Positions 1 to 6,634 of a stretch of DNA of 59,561 nucleotides are shown piece after piece. Source of the stretch: a virus; the IMG/VR virus record IMGVR_UViG_3300034160_000048, positions 1-59,561 of that record; one strand, given 5' to 3'. A model generated the notes under the pieces. That model saw only the letters and a program-made list of their open reading frames with translations, had not been told where the DNA came from and did not search any database. Position 1 is the first letter of the stretch. Every line of letters starts with the position of its first letter. The position numbers and the translations under genes were made by a program.

Positions 1-2
1 GC

Positions 3-173
3 GATTCGCGAATCGAGAATGACATCTTCCAGCGAATCGAGGCGCGAAACCATGCGCTATGGGACGCGCTAGACACAACGAAGCCGGACGCCGAGCGGCG
101 GGCTGCGCTGGATCGCGCATTCAGCGATCAGCAGGAGCGCCCCACGTTCCACGTGGGAGAGGGGCGGAAGTGA
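3..173 (+). CDS. C-terminal fragment of an unknown early protein, cut by the window start
   Basis: Frame 3 is open from the first base to a TGA at 171-173 and gives 56 residues beginning DSRIENDIFQRIEARNHALW. The fragment is charged and probably helical. Its stop overlaps the GTG start of the next gene as GTGA, the arrangement used throughout this early operon, which supports it being real. No domain is recognisable. It may be the end of a gene lying before the window. Confidence 0.5.
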   Translation, partial: DSRIENDIFQRIEARNHALWDALDTTKPDAERRAALDRAFSDQQERPTFHVGEGRK

Positions 174-370
174 GCGAGTGGGGCGTGTTCAAAATCCTTG
201 ACTGCCACAGCGGCACGACATCGCTGCACATGATGCCGCGTGACGCGAAAGGTATGGTGCTGCGCCCGCATGTTGGCGCGGTAGATTGCTTCTGCAAACC
301 GACTCGCGACCCCGAGTGTCCCGAGAACTGGATTCACAACGACCGAGAACGCGGAGGAACAAACTCATGA
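170..370 (+). CDS. Small unknown early protein (GTG start)
   Basis: A 66-residue protein beginning VSEWGVFKILDCHSG. I chose the GTG at 170 because a purine-rich GGGGCGGAA stretch lies just upstream and it overlaps the preceding stop by 4 bases; the longer frame from 59 would run through the upstream gene. Three Cys and several His residues (HSG, FCKP, PECP) hint at metal binding, but no standard finger spacing is seen. Function unknown. Confidence 0.55.
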   Translation: MSEWGVFKILDCHSGTTSLHMMPRDAKGMVLRPHVGAVDCFCKPTRDPECPENWIHNDRERGGTNS

Positions 371-660
371 GATACTACCGATGCAAATGCGGGAATGCGA
401 CATCCTACGGCTCAATGCCCCCAAGCCCGTGCAGCGGCTGCGCAGTCTGCGGGAGCGACTTGGCAGAATCGCCCCAGTGGCATTCCGAGCCACGCCCTCA
501 CGATATGCAACCTACACAAGTATTGACGGACGATGGACTCGCGACGTTGCACCGTTGCTCGTGGTGCGGGAGAACTCAGGCTCAGATTGACGGTGATCGT
601 AGCGCAGACATCGCTAGAGCAGCAGGCCACGTATCTCCTGCTCTATCGGAGGGGAAATGA
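367..660 (+). CDS. Small Cys-rich putative zinc-binding protein
   Basis: A 97-residue protein starting MRYYRCKCGN at an ATG that overlaps the previous stop (ATGA). Cys pairs occur as CKC, CSGCAVCG and CSWCG, which resembles a zinc ribbon or rubredoxin-like knuckle pair. That suggests a nucleic-acid-binding or structural zinc site. Its position in a chain of short overlapping early genes suggests a host take-over role (inference). No family recognised. Confidence 0.6.
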   Translation: MRYYRCKCGNATSYGSMPPSPCSGCAVCGSDLAESPQWHSEPRPHDMQPTQVLTDDGLATLHRCSWCGRTQAQIDGDRSADIARAAGHVSPALSEGK

Positions 661-881
661 ACGCACCAGAAACGGCAGCCGAGATTCGCGCGACGCTAGA
701 TTGGAAGTTCGATCAGGTCAGACGCTTGCACGAGTACGAGCCGATGGGCGGGATTGGGTGGAAGGTTGTGAAGCTGGAAGCGTCGATGGACATCGCACTG
801 AGCGGCCTGCACATGGTGCTGGCGCTTCTGGAGAAGCGAGACGCAGGCCCCGCCTCCGATGCTCTACAGGAGAAGCCATGA
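657..881 (+). CDS. Small unknown early protein
   Basis: A 74-residue protein, MNAPETAAEIRATLDW at its start, joined to its upstream neighbour by an ATGA overlap and to the downstream gene by another. It is predicted mainly helical, with no Cys cluster, signal peptide or membrane segment. Function unknown. Confidence 0.55.
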   Translation: MNAPETAAEIRATLDWKFDQVRRLHEYEPMGGIGWKVVKLEASMDIALSGLHMVLALLEKRDAGPASDALQEKP

Positions 882-993
882 GCGACGTAGCAACGCGCCT
901 TCGCGCACTTGTGGCCACGATCCGTCGCACCCCGACGCCAATCAAGGACATCATCCCGCTGCTTGACGAGGCGGCGACGGAGGTCGAGCGGCT
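878..993 (+). repeat. 116-bp direct repeat, copy 1
   Basis: Base-for-base identical to 1258-1373. It starts exactly at the ATG of one gene and breaks down within a GCT Leu/Ala codon region. Confidence 0.9.
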
Positions 994-1261
994 GGCGAGG
1001 GAGCGGGATGAGGCCCTGCACGGCGTGACGCAGCACATGCAGGCGTCGGGAATCATGGCGCAGCGGGATGCGGCACTGGCCGACAACGCGGCGCTGCGGG
1101 CCGACGCGGAGCGGTATCGGTGGCTGCGAAAGCGGTCCTGGGTAGACATGGTGTATCACGCCGATTTCGGTCGCGGGGAAGTGTCCGAGAGAAAGCAACT
1201 GGATCGCGACGCAGCCATTGATGCTGCGCGAGCATCTGGTCAGCAGGAGCCAAAGTCATGA
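878..1261 (+). CDS. Unknown coiled-coil early protein, N-terminus duplicated in the next gene
   Basis: A 127-residue protein. Residues 1-39 (MSDVATRLRALVATI onward) are encoded by DNA identical to the start of the following gene. Residues about 38-80 form a charged helical stretch rich in Ala, Glu and Arg, likely a coiled coil. The tail contains YRWLRKRSW and DRDAAIDAARA; this pattern is common in small phage proteins of unknown role. Start chosen at the ATG overlapping the preceding stop (ATGA). Confidence 0.6.
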   Translation: MSDVATRLRALVATIRRTPTPIKDIIPLLDEAATEVERLARERDEALHGVTQHMQASGIMAQRDAALADNAALRADAERYRWLRKRSWVDMVYHADFGRGEVSERKQLDRDAAIDAARASGQQEPKS

Positions 1262-1373
1262 GCGACGTAGCAACGCGCCTTCGCGCACTTGTGGCCACGA
1301 TCCGTCGCACCCCGACGCCAATCAAGGACATCATCCCGCTGCTTGACGAGGCGGCGACGGAGGTCGAGCGGCT
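1258..1373 (+). repeat. 116-bp direct repeat, copy 2
   Basis: Identical to 878-993, offset by 380 bp. The perfect match including synonymous positions indicates a recent duplication or ongoing conversion. Confidence 0.9.
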
Positions 1374-1881
1374 TGCCGAACGCTACAACTCCGTGGTGCT
1401 AGCAGAAACCGAACATTGCAAGGATTGCTGCTGCGCCCGGTGCTGGAAGGCGCTAGGCATCACCGAGTACACCGGTAAGTCTATCCCAGAGCATATCGAC
1501 GCCCTGCGCGCCGAGGTCGAACACTGGCGCAAGGGGGCAAATGAGCATGTCTCACGCATGCTATACGACGCCCATACAGCGGAACTTCGCGCCGAGGTCG
1601 CGGCGCTGCACAACTCCCACGCATTGCACATAGACCTATCGACGGAACTGGCGCAGGAAAACGTGGCGCTGCGGGCGCGAGTCAAGCAGCTTGAGACGGG
1701 CTATGACGTTCTGCGAACAAGCAGCAACCGACAGATTGAGAGGCAGAGAGCGTCGTTAGAGGCGGCCCGCTGGCTGCTAGAACGCGCCGAACAGCTCGCG
1801 GTGAAGGATGCTCCACGGCTGGCTGAAGAAATTGCGGCATGGAGACTACCGTCTCAGAAGGACGCGAGTCTTCCGAAATGA
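1258..1881 (+). CDS. Unknown coiled-coil early protein, paralogous N-terminus
   Basis: A 207-residue protein sharing its first 39 residues exactly with the preceding gene. After the shared part comes a CKDCCCARCWKALG cluster (about residues 52-65), possibly a metal site, then long Ala/Glu/Leu/Arg-rich helices typical of a coiled coil. The shared N-terminus joined to unrelated C-terminal parts points to a recent partial duplication. ATGA overlaps on both sides place it in the same transcript. Function unknown. Confidence 0.6.
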   Translation: MSDVATRLRALVATIRRTPTPIKDIIPLLDEAATEVERLAERYNSVVLAETEHCKDCCCARCWKALGITEYTGKSIPEHIDALRAEVEHWRKGANEHVSRMLYDAHTAELRAEVAALHNSHALHIDLSTELAQENVALRARVKQLETGYDVLRTSSNRQIERQRASLEAARWLLERAEQLAVKDAPRLAEEIAAWRLPSQKDASLPK

Positions 1882-2222
1882 CCGAGGGCTCATGGGTGAG
1901 GTTGAAGGGCGGCAAGCGCCTTGCCCAGGTCGTGGTCATGCGGGAGGAGCGCGGCGCTATTGCCGGCGTTCGTCTTGACCGCCAGTTGGGTGGCCGCAGC
2001 CTACACCCGCAGTCGGCGCTCGAGGAAGTTGATGCCGACACGGCAGCCACAGCCTACCACGGGGAAGCGGTGCGCTCCGCAAAATTGAACGGGGACAAGG
2101 TGCGCGCGATACGGGCACTGAAAGGAACGATGACAGCAAGGGCGCTGGGGGCGATATACGGGGTTAGTGCCCAGACGATCAGCTCTATTCACGAAAGAAA
2201 AAGATGGAGACACGTAAAATGA
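1878..2222 (+). CDS. Putative DNA-binding protein with C-terminal helix-turn-helix
   Basis: A 114-residue protein starting MTEGSWVRLKGG, which looks like a small beta-barrel segment. Residues about 75-114 (NGDKVRAIRALKGTMTAR and ALGAIYGVSAQTISSI) match the pattern of a resolvase/NUMOD-like helix-turn-helix, often attached to phage HNH enzymes; no HNH motif is present here. It may be a small regulator. Start chosen at the ATGA overlap rather than the longer frame from 1839. Confidence 0.55.
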   Translation: MTEGSWVRLKGGKRLAQVVVMREERGAIAGVRLDRQLGGRSLHPQSALEEVDADTAATAYHGEAVRSAKLNGDKVRAIRALKGTMTARALGAIYGVSAQTISSIHERKRWRHVK

Positions 2223-2419
2223 CGACGTTAGCATTTGTGCCCTATGAATTGACTGCCGAGGGCACGTGGCTGCCGCGACCCGACCTACCGCCGTTCAACA
2301 CGGCTGACGAGGTGATGAATTTCATCGGGAGCCACGAGGGGTGGAAGCTGGTGGGCAAGATGGTGGAGTGGCGCGAAGAGGTGGTCGTAACCGCCGAGGA
2401 GGAGAAATGCCCGCACTAG
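2219..2419 (+). CDS. Small unknown early protein
   Basis: A 66-residue protein starting MTTLAFVPYELTAEG. The ATG at 2219 overlaps the preceding stop and has GGAGA about 8 bases upstream; an in-frame ATG at 2204 is possible but lies deep in the upstream gene. It contains Trp-rich segments (GTWLPRPD, EGWKLVG, VEWREE). No family recognised. Confidence 0.5.
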   Translation: MTTLAFVPYELTAEGTWLPRPDLPPFNTADEVMNFIGSHEGWKLVGKMVEWREEVVVTAEEEKCPH

Positions 2420-2859
2420 AGGCGTGGAAGGATCCGCAGCATGAGAAGTATTTCCATCACAGCCTCGAGTTGCGCGAGCCGTTGATGCTCGACCCCGAGG
2501 CCACGCAGGCGATCTTGGACAGCTACCGGGCACGGACGGCAAAGAAGCATCTGTACGTGATGCTGACCCCCGAGGGGGGTCTTCGGCCCGAACCGGAGGT
2601 CGACCCGGGCCGCGAGGGCTGGTGGGTGGACTCTTGGCCCGATGCTCTGAGGATGGCCGCCGTCGAGCGGCTCCTGATCTACAATGCAAGGTCCAAGAAG
2701 TGCAGCCGCCCGGTGTGGAGTTCCCTCACGGCCATCGCTGACCGCACCTTGGAATCAGCCACTTTCGAGCAGATCCACTGTATTCCCGCCGGCAAGGTCA
2801 TGGACCGGTGGATGCGTGGCCACAACAGCCGTTCAAATGCGAGGATTTTTGAGTTATGA
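2407..2859 (+). CDS. Unknown early protein
   Basis: A 150-residue protein starting MPALEAWKDPQHEKYF after a strong GAGGAGGAGAA ribosome-binding site that sits inside the end of the upstream gene. The overlap is 13 bases. The sequence is globular, with WWVDSWPDALRM and a Cys/His-containing C-terminal half (KKCSRPVW, EQIHCIPAGK). No domain recognised. Confidence 0.55.
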   Translation: MPALEAWKDPQHEKYFHHSLELREPLMLDPEATQAILDSYRARTAKKHLYVMLTPEGGLRPEPEVDPGREGWWVDSWPDALRMAAVERLLIYNARSKKCSRPVWSSLTAIADRTLESATFEQIHCIPAGKVMDRWMRGHNSRSNARIFEL

Positions 2860-3539
2860 AGGTATACCTGATCGACACCGAGACAACTGGCACCAAGGAG
2901 CCGGTGCCCGTGGAGTTGGCAATCCTGGAGTTGCCGGGGGAGTGCACGCTCAATGCCATGGCGGAGCCGCCGAAGGTGGTGTGCAATAGGCGATATAAGC
3001 CGGGCAAGCCCATCGATCTTGGGGCCCTGTGCACGCACCACATCCACGAAAAGGATCTGGTGGGCTGCTCCCCGTGGAGCCCGCCCCCGGAACTGGCCGA
3101 GGCCGATTATCTGATTGGCCACCAGATTGACTTCGATTGGGAGGCAGTGGGCCGCCCCGAGAAGCCGAAGCGTATCTGCACGCTGGCCCTGAGCCGGTAC
3201 TTATGGCCCGAGATCGACTCTCACAAGCTGGGGGCGATGACTTACATGGTCTGGGGCGAGGATTACGAGGAGGCCCGGACGAGGGCCCGGGGCGCACACG
3301 GGGCGTTGGCGGATGTGAATCTCACGCACACCCTCCTCGAAGTGATCCTCACCATGCTCCCGGAGGTAGACACGTGGGAGGCTCTCTGGGAGGCGTCGGA
3401 AGTGGCCCGTATCCCCCTGAAGATGACGTTCGGAAAGCACTTCGGGGAATACATCAAGGACATCCCGCCGAGCTATAAGCAGTGGCTTTTAAGGCAATCG
3501 GACGTAGATCCATATCTCCGCCGGGCTCTCGCTGACTAA
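2856..3539 (+). CDS. DEDDh 3'-5' exonuclease, exodeoxyribonuclease X-like
   Basis: A 227-residue protein with the three exonuclease motifs of the DnaQ/ExoX group: LIDTETTG (residues about 5-12, Asp and Glu metal ligands), LIGHQIDFDW (second Asp), and HGALADVNLT with the catalytic His and last Asp. The C-terminal part FGKHFGEYIKDIPPSYKQWL matches the small FGKH/PPSYL-type domain that follows the nuclease in ExoX-like proteins. It probably degrades DNA ends or trims single strands in the cytoplasm. It is the last gene of the first early chain (ATGA overlap with its neighbour). Confidence 0.8.
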   Translation: MKVYLIDTETTGTKEPVPVELAILELPGECTLNAMAEPPKVVCNRRYKPGKPIDLGALCTHHIHEKDLVGCSPWSPPPELAEADYLIGHQIDFDWEAVGRPEKPKRICTLALSRYLWPEIDSHKLGAMTYMVWGEDYEEARTRARGAHGALADVNLTHTLLEVILTMLPEVDTWEALWEASEVARIPLKMTFGKHFGEYIKDIPPSYKQWLLRQSDVDPYLRRALAD

Positions 3540-3543
3540 GCTC

Positions 3544-3573
3544 TTGACAGGGGGCATACGCCTGTGTTCAAAT
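3544..3573 (+). promoter_or_regulatory. Candidate sigma-70 promoter
   Basis: TTGACA at 3544-3549 is a perfect -35. A weak -10 (TTCAAA or TCAAAT) follows after 17-18 bases. It lies in the only gap between the first early chain and the gene at 3580. Confidence 0.4.
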
Positions 3574-3579
3574 ACACAC

Positions 3580-3789
3580 ATGGCCACGAACCGCATAGCG
3601 TATCTGAGCGAGGAGGACCGAGCAGCCGCCGGGGCGATCCCGGGCCTGCGCCGGTACGCCATTTACTGGGTGGACGAGGATGCCGGCCCGCAGCACTACG
3701 TGGTGCTGGCCCGCAGCCAAGGGGAAGCCCGCGAGTTGGCGATAATGGCGACAGGCAGGTCCGACCTGCTGGTGTCGAACGCCGCTTAA
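3580..3789 (+). CDS. Small unknown protein
   Basis: A 69-residue protein starting MATNRIAYLSEEDRAAAGAI. An in-frame TTG further upstream overlaps the putative -35, so the ATG at 3580 is preferred, although no clear ribosome-binding site precedes it. The C-terminal half (YAIYWVDEDAGPQHYVVLAR) looks like beta strands of a small alpha/beta fold. Its stop overlaps the next start as TAATG. Function unknown. Confidence 0.5.
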   Translation: MATNRIAYLSEEDRAAAGAIPGLRRYAIYWVDEDAGPQHYVVLARSQGEARELAIMATGRSDLLVSNAA

Positions 3790-4187
3790 TGGCTGAGTGG
3801 GACGACGAGACTAAATTCAATGCCAAACTGCGCAGGATCTTAAAGGCGCAGGGCTTTGGAGTCACCCACATCCGGGAGGCCGACGAGCAGGGGGTATTTG
3901 ACCTGCTGGTGTGGAAGGGACGGAGGATGGAAGCTTGGGTCGAGCTTAAGGTTCGATCCGAGCCCATGAGGGAGTCGCAGACGATCTGGGCACGCAAGCC
4001 CGAGTTGGCGGCGATTCCCTTGATGGTGGCCCGGGCCATTGGGCCGGAGCATCAGGTTGTAGTGCAGGTCGCCACGGATGGCGACTGGCACGAGTTGACG
4101 ATTGTGAAGGCCATCGACGACTATAGGACGGTCTGGTGGGCATCGGTGTTTGAAGAACAATGGGCCCGCATGGCGGGCTTTAAATAG
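3789..4187 (+). CDS. Small PD-(D/E)XK-type nuclease (VRR-NUC/resolvase-like)
   Basis: A 132-residue protein. The segment GVFDLLVWKGRRMEAWVELK (about residues 37-56) places an Asp before a hydrophobic strand and ends in the E-x-K signature of the PD-(D/E)XK fold, as in VRR-NUC and phage Holliday-junction-resolvase-like nucleases. Its size fits a stand-alone VRR-NUC domain. It could resolve branched replication DNA or cut host DNA. TAATG overlap with the gene before. Confidence 0.6.
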   Translation: MAEWDDETKFNAKLRRILKAQGFGVTHIREADEQGVFDLLVWKGRRMEAWVELKVRSEPMRESQTIWARKPELAAIPLMVARAIGPEHQVVVQVATDGDWHELTIVKAIDDYRTVWWASVFEEQWARMAGFK

Positions 4188-4199
4188 AGGAGAGATGAA

Positions 4200-4784
4200 G
4201 TGGAGTTGATCAAGCACATCAAGCGTAGCCAAATCGTGTCCGAGAACGATGATGGCACGGTGTCGTACATCACGGCAGCCGGGGAACTCGTGAGAGCGAA
4301 CCCGGACACGTTCGAAGTGATCGAGGATGCGGAGGAAGTGGAGGCACTCGGAGATGTTCCGACCCCCGACGTCCCCGCGAAGGCGAAGAGGGTCCGAGCC
4401 CCCCGCAAGGTGGCGAAGCCCAAGGAAGAGAAACCCAAGTCAGAGACAGGAGATAAGACGATGGCGAAGGCAAAGAAGAAGGCAGCGAAGAAGGCCGGAA
4501 ACGGCAGCGGCGCTGCGGTGCGGACGATCAGCGGCAAGACCGTTGATCTCAGCAAGTACGTGGCCGCGAAGGCCCCGGGCGGCGGCAAGTCGTTCAACAA
4601 CGGTGACGACGTCGCCACCAAGCTGGCGGGCAAGGACCTTGATTCGGTCTATTCGTACGCCGCGAAGACCCTCAAGGTCGAGGAGAAGGAACTCCGCTCG
4701 AAGTACAAGCACCTGAACCCGGGCATGCAGCGCATGAACCTGGGCAACCGGCTGCGCAAGGGCCTGAACGCCAAGGCGGCCTGA
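4200..4784 (+). CDS. Basic Lys/Ala-rich protein with a conserved C-terminal domain; candidate DNA-binding protein
   Basis: A 194-residue protein starting at GTG 4200 behind a GAGGAGA site. Residues 1-50 are acidic, about 60-100 are Lys/Ala/Pro-rich like histone H1 tails (MAKAKKKAAKKAGNG), and about 105-190 form a globular domain ending GMQRMNLGNRLRKG. The same domain ends the protein at 58709-59257, so they are paralogues. An in-frame ATG at 4461 with its own AGGAG site could yield a 107-residue short form lacking the acidic part. DNA or RNA binding is inferred from composition only. Confidence 0.65.
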   Translation: MELIKHIKRSQIVSENDDGTVSYITAAGELVRANPDTFEVIEDAEEVEALGDVPTPDVPAKAKRVRAPRKVAKPKEEKPKSETGDKTMAKAKKKAAKKAGNGSGAAVRTISGKTVDLSKYVAAKAPGGGKSFNNGDDVATKLAGKDLDSVYSYAAKTLKVEEKELRSKYKHLNPGMQRMNLGNRLRKGLNAKAA

Positions 4785-4803
4785 GCCGCGTGGCGTTTGA
4801 GCA

Positions 4804-4839
4804 GGGCCGGGGGTGCAATGCCCCCGGCCCCCGTTTTCT
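4804..4839 (+). terminator. Rho-independent terminator
   Basis: A perfect 10-bp stem, GGGCCGGGGG at 4804-4813 with CCCCCGGCCC at 4821-4830, a 7-base loop, then CCGTTTTCT. It sits directly after the basic-protein gene and separates the early block from the replication block. Confidence 0.85.
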
Positions 4840-4857
4840 AATAGAGGAGATAAGGGC

Positions 4858-5043
4858 ATGAAAGAGACGATCTACACGCGCGAAGGGCAGAAGATCTGGG
4901 AGAAGGGTGCCAACGATTCTTGGTATCTGCTCGAGCACTTCAAGTCGATCAACGCCGCCAAGCGCAAGTCGCGTGAGCTGCAGGGCGGTGCCGCCGGGCT
5001 GGGCTCCGGGATCCTGAGGGTGGGTAAGCCGGGAGAAGCATAA
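4858..5043 (+). CDS. Small unknown protein
   Basis: A 61-residue protein starting MKETIYTREGQKIWEKG behind a strong GAGGAGATAAGG site, just past the terminator. It is basic and likely helical in the middle (INAAKRKSRELQG). Its stop overlaps the primase-polymerase start (TAATG), so it is co-translated with replication genes. Function unknown. Confidence 0.6.
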   Translation: MKETIYTREGQKIWEKGANDSWYLLEHFKSINAAKRKSRELQGGAAGLGSGILRVGKPGEA

Positions 5044-6632
5044 TGGTGACCGAGGAGCAGGTCGAACAGTTCCTGTCCCTGTTCCAGGGCAACGGGCGCT
5101 CGTTCGGCCAGTGGAACCCCAATTCCAAGTCGAAGATGCTTACGGTCAAGTCTGAGTACACGACCGAGCACGCACGGGCGCACCTTGAGGGCGAAATCGG
5201 GCTGGGCATGGTGCCCATCCGCGACGACAATAAGTGCTTGTTTGCGGCTATCGACATCGACGTCCACGGCCCTAACGGCGGGCACGTGGACCTGATCGCA
5301 ATCGAGTCGCGGATTGCCAAGGCCGCGCTCCCCTTGATCGTGTGCCGTTCCAAGAGTGGCGGCGCACACTGCTACCTGTTCTTGAAGGAGCCCGAGGACG
5401 CGAACTCAGTACGGTTGATGCTGGGCCGCTGGGCTGCGGTCGTGGGGCACCCGACCGCCGAGATTTTCCCGAAGCAGGCCAAGCTGGACCCGCCCAAAGG
5501 CAGCACGGATCGCCCCCTTGGCAACTGGATCAACCTCCCGTACTTCATGGCCGAGGGCACGGATCGGTATGCGCTCGACGGCGGTAAGGAAGTCAACTTC
5601 GACTATTTCATAGAAATGGCCGAGGGCAAGCGTGCCTCGCTGTCCGACTATAGCACGGTCGCCTCTGAGGTGGACTATTCGAAGGGCCCGCCGTGCGTGG
5701 CCGAGATGGTGAGGAACAAGGTCGAGGAGGGCAACCGGAATCTGGCCGCCTTCCAGGCCGGCATCTTCCTGAAGCGCGCCTTCCCCGAGGACTGGCGCAC
5801 CCGGCTGGAGGAGTTCAATAAGCAGGCGTTCGTGTCGCCGCTCAACGTCCGCGAGATGCGCACCATCGGCGGCAGCATTTCGAAGAAGGACTACCAGTAC
5901 AAGTGCCGCGAGGAGCCTTGCAAGACGCTCTGCAATAAGGATCTATGCAAGACGCGTGAGTTCGGCATCAGCAAGGACGACAGCACCGCGAACGAGATCC
6001 CGATATTCGACGCCGTCGAGAAGGTGATCGCAACGCCAGTGCGCTGGGTGCTGCGGATCGGAAAGGACGAGATCGAGGTGACGACCCCGCAATTGTTCAA
6101 CTACGACATGGTGCGGCAGGCCGTGGGCGAGCGGCTGCACATCGTGCTGCCCCGGATCAAGAATCAAGAGTGGGACCAGTACCTGCGCGAGATCATGAGC
6201 AAGGTCCAGGTGCGGCGGGAAACCACCATCGAGGACATGATCTTCCAGAAGCTGTGCGAGTACCTGCGCCGGGTGCGAGTGGACAAGACGCGGCCCGAGG
6301 ACGACCGGCGCGAGGACCTGCGCCGGGGCCAGCCCGCCCTGATTTCGATCACCCGCATGACCTTCATCAACGGCAAGGCCGAGGCTGCCGGGGAATGCGA
6401 GTGGTACTTCGCGTTCCGTCTGTTTGATTTCGTGGACTACCTGACCCGCAAGAAGGCGCTGCCCGTGCCAGCGCACCAGATCGCAACGTGCCTGACCCGA
6501 GTGCTGGGCGAGGACGCGAAGCGGGACAAGATGCGCGTAGGGCCGCACCGTGTCACCAACGTGTGGTGTGTGCCCGAGAAGTCGGTCGAGGAAGAGAGCG
6601 TACCTGCGAAGACCTTTGAGCAGGAGTTCTAG
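5043..6632 (+). CDS. Primase-polymerase of the archaeo-eukaryotic primase superfamily
   Basis: A 529-residue protein. The N-terminal half has the AEP catalytic set: AAIDIDVHG (Asp71 and Asp73), SKSGGAHCYLF (His109), and EIFPKQ (Glu140), followed by GNWINLPYF, as in the TOTE-type primases of phages. A Cys cluster (CREEPCKTLCNKDLCK, about residues 285-300) probably binds zinc. The C-terminal third is a separate unknown domain. It should make primers and may also extend DNA. A primase-polymerase is also found in Z-genome phage S-2L. It begins the replication block and is followed after 2 bases by the SNF2 helicase. Confidence 0.8.
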   Translation: MVTEEQVEQFLSLFQGNGRSFGQWNPNSKSKMLTVKSEYTTEHARAHLEGEIGLGMVPIRDDNKCLFAAIDIDVHGPNGGHVDLIAIESRIAKAALPLIVCRSKSGGAHCYLFLKEPEDANSVRLMLGRWAAVVGHPTAEIFPKQAKLDPPKGSTDRPLGNWINLPYFMAEGTDRYALDGGKEVNFDYFIEMAEGKRASLSDYSTVASEVDYSKGPPCVAEMVRNKVEEGNRNLAAFQAGIFLKRAFPEDWRTRLEEFNKQAFVSPLNVREMRTIGGSISKKDYQYKCREEPCKTLCNKDLCKTREFGISKDDSTANEIPIFDAVEKVIATPVRWVLRIGKDEIEVTTPQLFNYDMVRQAVGERLHIVLPRIKNQEWDQYLREIMSKVQVRRETTIEDMIFQKLCEYLRRVRVDKTRPEDDRREDLRRGQPALISITRMTFINGKAEAAGECEWYFAFRLFDFVDYLTRKKALPVPAHQIATCLTRVLGEDAKRDKMRVGPHRVTNVWCVPEKSVEEESVPAKTFEQEF

Positions 6633-6634
6633 CT

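Noticed and set aside
5943-6548. 201-codon minus-strand frame within the primase-polymerase gene
   Set aside because: Composition of a shadow frame; the plus strand encodes clear AEP motifs.
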